A program made the translations under genes and the position numbers. A DNA stretch of 64,000 nt from Cytophagales bacterium (GTDB lineage: Bacteria; Bacteroidota; Bacteroidia; Cytophagales; Cyclobacteriaceae): positions 1 through 64,000 of the forward strand of contig JANYHI010000041.1 of the NCBI GenBank assembly GCA_025359125.1, in the 5' to 3' direction. Under the pieces are notes generated by a model. That model saw nothing but the letters and a program-made list of their open reading frames with translations. It was not told the origin of the DNA and did no database searches. How positions within the stretch are numbered: position 1 is the stretch's first letter; each line of letters begins with the position of its first letter. Positions 11,473 to 20,355 of this stretch are shown here, piece by piece.

Positions 11473-12255
11473 TCATTTAAACCTATTCATATCTTCAATG
11501 GTTTTTGATTTTAAAAATGGAGAAATCATAAAAGAGGTTAAATAGAAAATATGTTTAGCATACTTGAATTTTAGGAGTATTCTTCCATAAATCGGTATCA
11601 CTTTTTTAGTCAATAGGTGAACATCATCAAGGTTGTAATAATGTAAGTTAAACTGACGAGCCAGTTCAATGAAAGCCTTTTGCGTATAAAGAGCAATATG
11701 TTGACCATGTTCTAAACCATAATACCACCAATCAGAAGCATTCGGTATTGGGCTTGGCAATAGTTCTGTTGATAGAATAATGTTATCGGCAATTTGAATA
11801 ATCTTTTGGAGTTCTTCTTTAGGGTTATCGAAATGTTCAAAGCTTTCAAAACTCGTAGCCAAATGATATTTTTTCCCATCTTGGATTTCAAAGGTCCTAG
11901 CAACTAAGTTTTTTGTAAATGGATCACTCCAATAAAAATCAAACCCAATATCTCGCATCATTCTGGTAAATAATCCATATCCACCTGCGTAATCAACAAA
12001 CTTTTCCCGCCTATCAAAAAATAACACAATAAGACTGGTAGTTATATGAGATAACCGTTGATTTCTTAGAACAATCCCAGTATCCGAAACATTAATGGAA
12101 CTTTCATACGCTTCATTTAGCCAGTATGGTTCTTCTGTTTGAACAAAGCCGCATTGATTGCACTTAAAGTAATTTACTTTGTACTTTTTTAACACTACTG
12201 CATTAAAAATCACGGTGGATTCTCCATCGCAAATTTTACACTTCAATTTTTCCAT
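11473..12255 (-). CDS. zinc-ribbon class I SAM-dependent methyltransferase
   Basis: 260-aa methyltransferase of the Methyltransf_23 type. An N-terminal zinc ribbon is formed by C6-x2-C9 and C32-x2-C35, as in sugar C-methyltransferase relatives. The SAM-binding region is VDYAGGYGLFTRMM, with FESFEHFDNPKEEL downstream. The ATG at 12255 is chosen over one 30 bases upstream because the zinc ribbon starts immediately after it and overlap with the upstream gene drops to 20 bp. The likely role is modification of a sugar in the polysaccharide; the substrate is unknown. Confidence 0.75.
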   Translation of the reverse strand: MEKLKCKICDGESTVIFNAVVLKKYKVNYFKCNQCGFVQTEEPYWLNEAYESSINVSDTGIVLRNQRLSHITTSLIVLFFDRREKFVDYAGGYGLFTRMMRDIGFDFYWSDPFTKNLVARTFEIQDGKKYHLATSFESFEHFDNPKEELQKIIQIADNIILSTELLPSPIPNASDWWYYGLEHGQHIALYTQKAFIELARQFNLHYYNLDDVHLLTKKVIPIYGRILLKFKYAKHIFYLTSFMISPFLKSKTIEDMNRFK

Positions 12256-13423
12256 GTCTTCTAGTATCAATTGCTTTTGCCACAAAACCTAACGAAACCC
12301 AATATAATGCGGAAAGTGTAGGTGTCTCGATCATCAAGTTAAATAGCCCTACAAATGACAGGACGATGAAACTTAGAAATAGACCTATATCATTATTATG
12401 TGATAGGTAATACCCTTTATACACAAAAAACTCTCGTAATACCATTCTATAGATGAGTGCAATAAGAATGGTTGTTAAAATTCCAAATCTCACCCAAATG
12501 GTGACGAAAGTGTTATGAGTGCCAATAACGTGAGCGATATATTCATCTGTATTTAATAAATCAGACGTTGTGACTTCGGGAAGGTACGGAAGGATGGGGG
12601 TGCCAATCCCAATACCTAAGAGACATTGTGGGAATGTTTCAATTAATGTTCTATACCAGAATAGTAGTCGCCAGCTACTATTGTGGTCAATTGAAAACAA
12701 CGGATGTTGTGAATAAACATACACAACATCTCCAAATAAAAAATAGCCGTTATCACTATACATCTTTAGGTATGGAATGGCTAAAACACATATTATTAAA
12801 ACGCTACAAAGGGATAATAGCGCGATTAGCTTGAATTGAGCATAGGTTTTAATGATAAATAAGAAACCCAATGTGCCAATTAAAATTATGATAACAGTAA
12901 GTGAGGTAAATGCTATTACATATAAAACATGTAGAATGATGAAGCTAAATAAAGCCGTCAATTTCCAGTTTTTTTGTAAAAGTGCAAACCAATAGGAGTA
13001 TGCATTTCTGTCGATTAAGTTAGGGCTACCAATGGAGAAGGCAATTAAGGCATACCCATATATTGAGTTTCTTATTTTGTTAAAAAATAAATATTGTTCG
13101 TAATATAAATTGTAACCTATGAAGAAGGCAAAAACCGAATAGATAATACTTAAATTTCTAAAGTAGTAGTACCAATTTGTTTTAATGAATAAACTGACCA
13201 GCGCATAAAACAGGCATAAGAGAATAAATAGAATAACTAGTTTATAAACATGACTTTTTGCTACCCTAAATTTAAAATCTTTGGTGAAAGAATAAGTAAT
13301 AAAATAGGAGAAGCCAATGAAGCTTAATAATTCGTTGAAAAAGAAAAGCCTTTCAAAAACAAAATAGTTTACACCGTAAAGCGTAAGAATTAATAAGACC
13401 AACGAACTCTTTTTGAATTTCAA
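12236..13423 (-). CDS. O-antigen ligase/polymerase-like membrane protein (second in cluster)
   Basis: 395-aa polytopic membrane protein with about 10 spans, AT-rich. The periplasmic loop carries LLGIGIGTPILPYLP and later HVIGTHNTFVTIWVRFGIL, matching the GxGxG...HNxF pattern of O-antigen polymerases and ligases. Its tail overlaps the downstream methyltransferase by 20 bp, so the two minus-strand genes form a pair inserted between plus-strand cluster genes. Whether it is Wzy or WaaL cannot be decided from sequence. Confidence 0.7.
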   Translation of the reverse strand: MKFKKSSLVLLILTLYGVNYFVFERLFFFNELLSFIGFSYFITYSFTKDFKFRVAKSHVYKLVILFILLCLFYALVSLFIKTNWYYYFRNLSIIYSVFAFFIGYNLYYEQYLFFNKIRNSIYGYALIAFSIGSPNLIDRNAYSYWFALLQKNWKLTALFSFIILHVLYVIAFTSLTVIIILIGTLGFLFIIKTYAQFKLIALLSLCSVLIICVLAIPYLKMYSDNGYFLFGDVVYVYSQHPLFSIDHNSSWRLLFWYRTLIETFPQCLLGIGIGTPILPYLPEVTTSDLLNTDEYIAHVIGTHNTFVTIWVRFGILTTILIALIYRMVLREFFVYKGYYLSHNNDIGLFLSFIVLSFVGLFNLMIETPTLSALYWVSLGFVAKAIDTRRHGKIEV

Positions 13424-13525
13424 TTTGATGTAGTCGATTCGGTAAAAATAAGCAATAGAAAGTTATTGATTGTCAGATATTTCGATTATGTATATTTCCA
13501 AGTTGTTTAGTACCTTCGGCCTTCA

Positions 13526-14902
13526 ATGAGGGTGAAATTTTCAAGGATTTTAAAGGTTACGGTCTTTGCGGGAGACATCGCATTTTTGAATGCCCTTTAT
13601 TTAATTCTATATTTTGCGGGGCATCTCATGGTTCACCCTATTGACCGATCTTGGTTTTTGTTTTTGACCTTAACAAATGCGTCATGGTTAATCGTACTTT
13701 TTTATTCAAACCCATATAAAATATTTAGGATAGTCAAAATAGGACAAGTAGTTTCTGAAATTACTTTTGCTGTTTTTCAACATTTATTAGTTACCGCAAC
13801 TTTTCTTTATTTGGCACACGTTGAACAAGTTCATTGGTGGAGTCTTATTTCTGTTTACGCCCTTTTTCTTCTTGTAGTAATCACGTGGAGATTCTTATTG
13901 ATTTATTTTTTAAGATGGTATAGAAAGGCAGGTTATAATATAAAGAATGTGGCGGTTATCGGCCATGGCCCACTGGCACTTCAGCTTCAGCGCTTTTTCC
14001 AACGACATCCTGAATACGGATATCATATTTCCGGCATTTTTGATTATCAAATTAGACCAGGTAAAAGGCATGGAGATATAAAAGATTTTTATACTCACGT
14101 TGTTGACAAAAATATAGCTGAGGTTTATTGTTGTGTGCCTTATATTTCTTATCAGCAACTTCGAGAGGTTATTGATTGGAGTGAAGATAAGTTCATCAAA
14201 GTAAAAGTGCTCAATGAATTTAGGGCTTTTTCGTTGAAAAGTGTCGAGCTGGAGAAGTATGATAACATTCCGATTTTGAGTGTTACCTCGCTACCGTTGG
14301 ATGACAAACGAAATCAATTGCTAAAGAAAATATTTGACATAGGGGCTGCCTTTCTTTTTTTTATATTGATAGGGTGGTGGTTATTTTTATTTATCGGTGT
14401 ATTTATCAAACTAGATTCTAAAGGACCAGTTTTTTTTAGGCAGTTGAGAGCTGGTCGAAACAACACTCAGTTTAGTTGTTGGAAATTCAGAACGATGAGG
14501 ATTAATTCTATGGCTGATACACTTCAGGCAACAAAAGAAGATTCGCGTATTACCAAAGTAGGCGCAATCTTAAGAAAGACTAGCTTAGATGAGCTGCCCC
14601 AGTTTATTAATGTCTTGCAGGGTAACATGTCTGTTGTAGGCCCACGGCCTCACCCAATTATGCTAAATGAAATATTCTCAAAAAGAATTGAAAAATTTAT
14701 GGCTCGTCATTCAGTAAAACCGGGTATCACAGGGTTGGCTCAAATAAGAGGTTACCGAGGAGAGACGCGTGAGCTTCATGATATGCGAGGTCGTTTTAGA
14801 TTAGATGTATTTTATATTGAGAATTGGTCATTTAGTTTTGATATAAAAATAATATTGCAAACAATCGACCATCTTTTTAAAGGAAGTGAGAAAGCATATT
14901 AA
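13526..14902 (+). CDS. undecaprenyl-phosphate sugar phosphotransferase (WcaJ-like)
   Basis: Polyisoprenyl-phosphate hexose-1-phosphate transferase that starts repeat-unit synthesis on undecaprenyl phosphate. The N-terminal half has about four membrane spans and a CoA-binding-like domain (NVAVIGHGPLALQLQRF, about residues 140-156). The C-terminal catalytic domain has a membrane hairpin followed by RQLRAGRNNTQFSCWKFRTM, then RKTSLDELPQFINVLQGNMS, VVGPRPHP and KPGITGLAQIRGYRGET, all hallmarks of the family. The length of 458 aa is normal for WcaJ. A second type of initiating enzyme follows immediately. Confidence 0.93.
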   Translation: MRVKFSRILKVTVFAGDIAFLNALYLILYFAGHLMVHPIDRSWFLFLTLTNASWLIVLFYSNPYKIFRIVKIGQVVSEITFAVFQHLLVTATFLYLAHVEQVHWWSLISVYALFLLVVITWRFLLIYFLRWYRKAGYNIKNVAVIGHGPLALQLQRFFQRHPEYGYHISGIFDYQIRPGKRHGDIKDFYTHVVDKNIAEVYCCVPYISYQQLREVIDWSEDKFIKVKVLNEFRAFSLKSVELEKYDNIPILSVTSLPLDDKRNQLLKKIFDIGAAFLFFILIGWWLFLFIGVFIKLDSKGPVFFRQLRAGRNNTQFSCWKFRTMRINSMADTLQATKEDSRITKVGAILRKTSLDELPQFINVLQGNMSVVGPRPHPIMLNEIFSKRIEKFMARHSVKPGITGLAQIRGYRGETRELHDMRGRFRLDVFYIENWSFSFDIKIILQTIDHLFKGSEKAY

Positions 14903-14968
14903 ACCGCATAACTTATAATACGTCTATTCCTCTATACCGCCATTGCATTTTTAATATCGTTTCTGTTT

Positions 14969-15961
14969 ATGCCGGTATTGATAAAGATATTGCGTCAATG
15001 GAAAATTTACGATTCGCCAGGCGATCATAAGATACATTCTGCCTTTCGGCCATCGATGGGCGGAATCGCTATTTTCGTGGGCGCATTATTTGCTCTGATG
15101 ATTTCATTATCATTAAAAGATTGGATGGAATCAAAGTTTTTCTTCATATCCATTTCTCTAATGTTTTTAATTGGTTTGAGAGACGATATATTAGCGCTAT
15201 CGCCAAAACAAAAACTTATAAGTCAGTCTCTTCCCGTTTTCTTGTTGGTGTTTTTGCATCAGGTTACGATTAATTCCACCTATGGGTTAATTGATTTTTC
15301 GTTTGTTCCCGAATGGCTAATCTGGATCATAAGTATTTTTACTTTGCTCATTCTTACAAACGCTTATAATCTAATTGATGGATTAGATGGATTAGCAGGC
15401 AGTATTGGCATCGTTGCTCTAACCTTTTTCGGATTGTGGTTTTATTCTATTGGACAACAAACGCTCAGTCTTATTGCAATGACTTTTGCCGGACCGCTTT
15501 TAGCTTTTTTATTTTTTAACTGGCAGCCCTCCAAAATTTTTATGGGCGATACAGGAGCACTAATGATTGGCTTTCTTCTCTCATTCATGGCAATTCAGTT
15601 TATTAATCTCAATTATCTGTTGCCAGCGGGAAATGACTCAAAATTTCAAGCCTCCATCTCCACGGCTATTGCAGTAATAATTATTCCTATCTTCGATACA
15701 CTCAGAGTAATTATTATAAGACTTAGAAAGCTTCAATCACCCTTTAAGGCAGATAAAAATCACTTACATCATCAATTTTTAAATCTTGGATTCTCGCATT
15801 CCAAATCCGTCTTGACAATAATCGCCATCAATTTATTTTTTATTGGGCTAGCGTGGTTGCTTAGAAATCAATCTGATCTGGTAATTTTACCAATTGTTGT
15901 GGCGATTTGCTTAGCAATAAATTTTGCGCTGAAGAAAGCACAAGCAAAAAAACTTATTTAA
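14969..15961 (+). CDS. MraY/WecA-family undecaprenyl-phosphate glycosyl-1-phosphate transferase
   Basis: Polytopic phosphotransferase that links a UDP-activated sugar-1-phosphate to undecaprenyl phosphate. It has the DD motif GLRDDILALSPKQKL, the NAYNLIDGLDGLAGS loop, FMGDTGALMIGF and the HLHHQFLNLG His-rich end. From the only ATG the protein starts at MPVLIKILRQWKIYD and lacks the first membrane span of the family. In-frame codons back to a stop at 14909-14911 encode LFLYTAIAFLISFLF, a clear membrane helix, but no ATG, GTG or TTG. True translation may therefore start upstream at a non-standard codon. Its stop overlaps the pheS ATG by one base. Confidence 0.88.
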   Translation: MPVLIKILRQWKIYDSPGDHKIHSAFRPSMGGIAIFVGALFALMISLSLKDWMESKFFFISISLMFLIGLRDDILALSPKQKLISQSLPVFLLVFLHQVTINSTYGLIDFSFVPEWLIWIISIFTLLILTNAYNLIDGLDGLAGSIGIVALTFFGLWFYSIGQQTLSLIAMTFAGPLLAFLFFNWQPSKIFMGDTGALMIGFLLSFMAIQFINLNYLLPAGNDSKFQASISTAIAVIIIPIFDTLRVIIIRLRKLQSPFKADKNHLHHQFLNLGFSHSKSVLTIIAINLFFIGLAWLLRNQSDLVILPIVVAICLAINFALKKAQAKKLI

Positions 15962-16983
15962 TGGAAGAAAGAATAAAAATAATACAGGAGAGTGTAGATT
16001 CGTTTTCAGTGACTACAAAAGATGAACTCGAAAATTTTCGTCTAAAATTTCTAAGCAAGAAGGGAGAGATTCCTGCACTTTTTGATGAATTGAAAAATGC
16101 TGCCCCCGAAGAAAAGAAAAAGCTGGGTAAAGTTTTAAATGATCTGAAGCAACTGGCTGAAAATAAATTTAAGTCATTACAAGAATCGATTGACTCAGTT
16201 TCTTCTATCTCAACCAATCAAATTGATTTATCATTACCGGTTATCCCAAATAAAACTGGCAACCTTCATCCCCTGAACCTTACGCGTTATCGCATCATAG
16301 AAATTTTTGAGCGGCTTGGTTTTAATGTTTCTGATGGCCCTGAAGTAGAAGATGATTGGCATAATTTTACCGCCTTAAATTTTGCAGAGAATCATCCTGC
16401 CCGCGAAATGCAAGACACATTTTTTGTAGAGAAAAATCCTGACGTATTGTTACGTACCCATACCTCTAATGTGCAAGTGCGCTTAATGAAAAATAAGAAG
16501 CCTCCCATTCGGTCTATCATGCCGGGGCGAGTGTATCGTAATGAGGCCATTTCTGCACGCGCACATTGCTTCTTTCATCAGGTAGAAGGGTTGTATGTAG
16601 ATAAGAATGTTGGCTTCTCGGATTTAAAACAAACACTGTATCATTTTGCGAAAGAGATGTTTGGCAATGAAACTAAAATTAGATTACGACCATCCTTCTT
16701 TCCATTTACAGAGCCAAGTGCAGAGATTGATATTTCGTGTTTAATATGCCACGGTAAAGGGTGCAACGTATGCAAGTACAGTGGCTGGGTAGAGATTGCG
16801 GGTTCGGGAATGGTGCACCCTCATGTTTTAAAAAATGGAGGCATAGATCCGGAAGAATATACTGGCTTTGCGTTTGGAATGGGCATTGAGAGAATAACGA
16901 TGTTGCGTTATAGTATCAACGACTTACGGCTTTTTTCAGAAAACGACTTACGCTTTTTGAAGCAATTCAAATCAGTTGTATAA
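15961..16983 (+). CDS. pheS: phenylalanyl-tRNA synthetase alpha subunit
   Basis: Class II aminoacyl-tRNA synthetase subunit that charges tRNA-Phe together with PheT. The N-terminal coiled-coil tRNA-binding arm is followed by the catalytic core: DGPEVEDDWHNFTALNF, HPAREMQDTFF, LLRTHTSNVQVR, GRVYRNEAISARAHCFFHQVEG, and the motif 3 region GFAFGMGIERITMLRY. The 340-aa length is normal. The ATG at 15961 is chosen over a more upstream ATG because it abuts the previous stop (TAATG) and gives the usual N-terminus. pheT is not in the window. Confidence 0.97.
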   Translation: MEERIKIIQESVDSFSVTTKDELENFRLKFLSKKGEIPALFDELKNAAPEEKKKLGKVLNDLKQLAENKFKSLQESIDSVSSISTNQIDLSLPVIPNKTGNLHPLNLTRYRIIEIFERLGFNVSDGPEVEDDWHNFTALNFAENHPAREMQDTFFVEKNPDVLLRTHTSNVQVRLMKNKKPPIRSIMPGRVYRNEAISARAHCFFHQVEGLYVDKNVGFSDLKQTLYHFAKEMFGNETKIRLRPSFFPFTEPSAEIDISCLICHGKGCNVCKYSGWVEIAGSGMVHPHVLKNGGIDPEEYTGFAFGMGIERITMLRYSINDLRLFSENDLRFLKQFKSVV

Positions 16984-17837
16984 TGCCAATTAATAAGGTA
17001 GCTGTACTAGGAGCTGGCACCATGGGGCAAGGAATTGCTCAGGTGTGTGCTATGAGAGGCTACGAAACTTTATTATTTGATATTGATCAAAATCTTTCGG
17101 CTAAAGCAACAGCATCTATTGATCAGAATTTTAACAATTTGATTGCTAAAGGAAAAGCAACTGAACAAGAAAAGCAGAATGCACTAAGCCACTTAAAAAT
17201 TGCGAAAGAATTAACTGAATTGAAAGTTGATTTAGTGATTGAAGCGGTTGTTGAAAAACTAGAGATCAAGCAAAAACTGTTTGCGGAGCTAGAAAAAATT
17301 AATGGTGATGACTGCATCTTTGCGTCTAACACTTCTTCTATTTCTATTACACAAATGGCAAGTTCACTTAACAAACCAAGCCGATTTGCAGGCTTGCACT
17401 TTTTCAATCCTGCTACTGTGATGAAGTTAGTTGAAGTAGTAGGTGGTGCTGCTACAACTGGGGATATTCTTGACGAGTTGAAAAAATTTGCCATTTCTTT
17501 AAATAAAATAGCAGTAGAGGCAAAAGATTCTCCTGGGTTCATCGTTAATAGAGTGGCACGCCATTATTACGTGGAGGCATTGAAACTATTAGAAGAAGGG
17601 GTAGCCGATGTAGAATCAATTGATAAACTGATGCGCTCAGCAGGTTTTAAAATGGGGCCTTTTGAGTTAATGGATTTGATAGGCATGGATGTAAATTTTG
17701 CTGTTACTTCTTCAATGTATCAGGCATTTTTTCAGGATTCAAAATTCAGACCTAGCCGCATTCAGCAACAGAAAGTTATGGCCGGAAATTTGGGAAGAAA
17801 AACAGGAAAGGGATTTTATGAATACAAAAAGAATTAA
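16983..17837 (+). CDS. 3-hydroxybutyryl-CoA/3-hydroxyacyl-CoA dehydrogenase
   Basis: NAD(H)-dependent dehydrogenase of fatty-acid or butyrate-type metabolism. The nucleotide motif GAGTMGQGIAQV is at residues 10-21. SNTSSISITQMAS and the catalytic His in GLHFFNPATVMKLVEVV follow, then DSPGFIVNRVARHYYVEAL and the C-terminal KMGPFELMDLIGMDV domain. The length of 284 aa is normal for PaaH/Hbd. Its ATG uses the last base of the pheS stop, so it is probably co-transcribed with pheS. Confidence 0.95.
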   Translation: MPINKVAVLGAGTMGQGIAQVCAMRGYETLLFDIDQNLSAKATASIDQNFNNLIAKGKATEQEKQNALSHLKIAKELTELKVDLVIEAVVEKLEIKQKLFAELEKINGDDCIFASNTSSISITQMASSLNKPSRFAGLHFFNPATVMKLVEVVGGAATTGDILDELKKFAISLNKIAVEAKDSPGFIVNRVARHYYVEALKLLEEGVADVESIDKLMRSAGFKMGPFELMDLIGMDVNFAVTSSMYQAFFQDSKFRPSRIQQQKVMAGNLGRKTGKGFYEYKKN

Positions 17838-18285
17838 CCGTTATCAGTTATTTGATGATCGGATTACAGGAAACCGGAAGCCGGTAACCCTTAGTGTTGT
17901 AATTATATTTGCTGCACTCCTGCTTCCTCAATTGAATTATGCACAAGCAACCTTTGCGCCAATCAATATCAATTTGAATTATCCACAATATCAAAAATTG
18001 AAATTAGATGGTGGCTACCAATACATTGAAGAGGGGGGCTTACAAGGAATAATTCTTTATCGCCTCGATGAAAAAACCTACATCGCCTATGAGCGGTTAT
18101 GTTCACTGGAAGATGGACCACCCGTAAGCGTAGATGGGTCTGGGTTATTTATGAAAGGTTGTGACTCTACTTTTAGTTTTGCTGATGGTTATCCAACGTC
18201 TGGCTCTTCTACTCGCCCATTGATGAAATACAGAACTACATTAACAGGTCAGGCACTAGTTATCACTGATGAGGTTGCTTATTAA
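17818..18285 (+). CDS. secreted Rieske-fold-like protein lacking the iron-sulfur ligands
   Basis: 155-aa protein with a long N-terminus, a hydrophobic segment (residues about 24-40) ending in NYAQA, and a small beta-rich domain. The layout IILYRLDEKTYIAYERLC...VSVDGSGLFMKGC...DGYPTSGSSTRPLMKYRTTL follows secreted Rieske proteins of Bacteroidota. The paired Cys/His ligands are not there: only C95 and C115 remain, with no CxH or CxxH. It would therefore not bind a 2Fe-2S cluster, and I infer a degenerate fold. The ATG at 17818 overlaps the upstream gene by 20 bp. Function unknown. Confidence 0.7.
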   Translation: MNTKRINRYQLFDDRITGNRKPVTLSVVIIFAALLLPQLNYAQATFAPININLNYPQYQKLKLDGGYQYIEEGGLQGIILYRLDEKTYIAYERLCSLEDGPPVSVDGSGLFMKGCDSTFSFADGYPTSGSSTRPLMKYRTTLTGQALVITDEVAY

Positions 18286-18354
18286 CTTATCCTTATCCCT
18301 AATTAAGTGAAATGAATCCATCCTCTACAATAATTTCATTGAATTTTATGCAAG

Positions 18355-18381
18355 AGGCTGTTTCAAATTTTGAGACAGCCT
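18355..18381 (+). terminator. rho-independent terminator downstream of the pheS operon
   Basis: An 11-bp stem (AGGCTGTTTCA pairing with TGAGACAGCCT, one G-T wobble) with a 5-base loop is followed directly by TTTTT on the plus strand. It lies between convergent genes and would end the pheS transcript. Confidence 0.75.
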
Positions 18382-18397
18382 TTTTCATCTATTATTC

Positions 18398-19627
18398 TTA
18401 ATTCACTTTATCGAGTGCTCTTAACTTATCGGCCTTCCATCCGGTGATTCCCACCACACCCAGTGTCATCAAGCCACCAAAAATTACAGAGGGTACAACC
18501 CCTAAAAGTTTTGCGGCCACACCCGATTCGAAAGAACCAATTTCATTAGAAGACCCAATGAAAATGCTATTCACTGCAGACACACGGCCTTTCATATTTT
18601 CTGGAGTAAGTGTGTGAATGAGAGTGCTTCGTACAATTACGCTTACACAATCAAACATGCCGCTTAAGATTAACAATGCCATCGAAAGCCAAAAAAGTTT
18701 TGAAAGCCCGAAGCCAATCATACACAAACCAAAACCAGCTACGCACCAGAGCAATATTTTTCCCATTCGTTTTTTAATTGGATTGCGTGTGATGTATATC
18801 GCCATTAACACTGCTCCAATTCCTTGAGCTGATCGTAAAAATCCCAACCCCTCTTTTCCCACATGAAGTATTTCATCTGCAAAAATGGGCAGTAGCGCAA
18901 CAGCGCCTCCAAATAAAACAGCAAATAGATCTAGCGATATTGCGCTAAGAATGATCTGATTTTTGAAAACGAATTTTATTCCCGCTTTTATTTTATCAAA
19001 AATCCCCTGCTCTTCACTTACCGGTGGTAATTTTCGATTAGGTATTAGAAGATAACAAAAGAGTCCCGCAGAAACTAGAATTACATCTACCGTATAAGCA
19101 GAAGTGATTCCGTAAAATCCGTAAACTAAGCCACCGATGATAGGCCCACCCACAGCCGCACCTTCCCATAACGTGCTATTCCAAACAATGGCGTTTTGGT
19201 ATAACTCACGATCAATCAGTTGTGGCATGAATGAAAAATTAGCAGGCGAGAGAAAGCCTCTTGCAATACCGCTTACAAAAATTACGGTGTAAATAGGCAC
19301 CGCTCCATTTGCTAAAATAAACGCGCCTGTATTGGTAGTAAAATAAAGTAATGTAATAGAGCAGGCAACAAGAGTTAGAACGCAAAGCACAATAATTTTT
19401 TTTCGATCTACCACATCCGCAAGATGGCCTGCATACAATGAAACGGAAATAGCAGGAATAGCTTCTGCTAAACCTATTAATCCTAACGAAAGTGGGTCTC
19501 TTGTAATTTCATAAACCTGCCAGCCAACTACAACGGCCTGAATCATAATAGCTAGTGTTACAAATAAACGGGAGAGAATAAAAAATCTAAAGTCTCTGAC
19601 GTGCAACGCTGCGTACGGATTTGACAT
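18398..19627 (-). CDS. MFS exporter (EntS/MFS_3 type)
   Basis: 409-aa major facilitator with about 12 spans. The loop 2-3 signature is GHLADVVDRKKIIVL, and ISRGFLSPANFSFMPQLI and LFGGAVALLPIFADEIL resemble EntS/MFS_3 drug or siderophore exporters. No substrate can be assigned, and there are no siderophore genes nearby. It converges on the terminator downstream of the Rieske-like gene. Confidence 0.85.
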   Translation of the reverse strand: MSNPYAALHVRDFRFFILSRLFVTLAIMIQAVVVGWQVYEITRDPLSLGLIGLAEAIPAISVSLYAGHLADVVDRKKIIVLCVLTLVACSITLLYFTTNTGAFILANGAVPIYTVIFVSGIARGFLSPANFSFMPQLIDRELYQNAIVWNSTLWEGAAVGGPIIGGLVYGFYGITSAYTVDVILVSAGLFCYLLIPNRKLPPVSEEQGIFDKIKAGIKFVFKNQIILSAISLDLFAVLFGGAVALLPIFADEILHVGKEGLGFLRSAQGIGAVLMAIYITRNPIKKRMGKILLWCVAGFGLCMIGFGLSKLFWLSMALLILSGMFDCVSVIVRSTLIHTLTPENMKGRVSAVNSIFIGSSNEIGSFESGVAAKLLGVVPSVIFGGLMTLGVVGITGWKADKLRALDKVN

Positions 19628-19690
19628 TAGGGATTACGATTTTATGATGTTTAAATTTAGATTTTATCTTAATCGCAGATAACTTCAATT

Positions 19691-20236
19691 TTATAAGGCT
19701 ACTATTTTTTCAATTGCTTCAATAGCTTTTTTTTGTCTCGCCTCCCGTGTACCCGAAATTTCCACGACAGGCACTTGCGTTTGAGCTACTTCTTTTTGGT
19801 AGACGTCCCAAAAGTATTCACGCTTATCAGGGTGCTCTCGCTGCGGATCTTCTTGCCAGGGAATATCAATATTGGTGAGCAAGTATAAATCATATTTGCG
19901 CTCCGTCATTCGTTGTAAAATTTCCTTGTCGCAATTGCCAAATTTAAATTCGCTCCACACTTTAATAACAATTAGGTTTGTATCGCAAACCATAATTCTG
20001 TTCGACTCATTTAACCACTCATCTTCCATGCGAAGCTGGCCATGAGCAATTTTTGTAAGATCAGCCTGCGTATAAGTTTTTCCGAGTTTGTTCAAATAAG
20101 CTCTTGCATATTCATCCACGCAAGTGGTTTTGAAGTGTGCAGCTAAGAATTTAGATAATTCTGTTTTACCCGTACACTCAGGGCCAATGACGCAAACTTT
20201 TTTAATGCTTGATTCTATATGTTGTGAGGAGGCCAT
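19691..20236 (-). CDS. NadR-like P-loop kinase (AAA_28)
   Basis: 181-aa P-loop protein with Walker A GPECTGKT at residues 18-25 and VDEYARAYL. The pattern matches the ribosylnicotinamide kinase domain of NadR, but without the N-terminal nucleotidyltransferase domain of full NadR. It probably phosphorylates nicotinamide riboside, or is an ATPase of related but unproven function. NPIHIGH-type nadD is at 46270, so NAD salvage and synthesis genes are separated in this genome. Confidence 0.75.
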   Translation of the reverse strand: MASSQHIESSIKKVCVIGPECTGKTELSKFLAAHFKTTCVDEYARAYLNKLGKTYTQADLTKIAHGQLRMEDEWLNESNRIMVCDTNLIVIKVWSEFKFGNCDKEILQRMTERKYDLYLLTNIDIPWQEDPQREHPDKREYFWDVYQKEVAQTQVPVVEISGTREARQKKAIEAIEKIVAL

Positions 20237-20355
20237 ACTTTTTTATTCAAAATAGGCGATAAAAATGGATATAAAACAGTGATAAAACACTAGTGACGAT
20301 TACAACTTACCGAACCTCGCTAAAAATTATTTATCTTTCGTTTTGAAATTATAAC

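Noticed and set aside
17123-17542. 139-codon open frame on the minus strand
   Set aside because: It lies wholly inside the 3-hydroxyacyl-CoA dehydrogenase gene, which has strong motifs, and its translation is low-complexity Ser/Phe-rich, typical of an antisense shadow.
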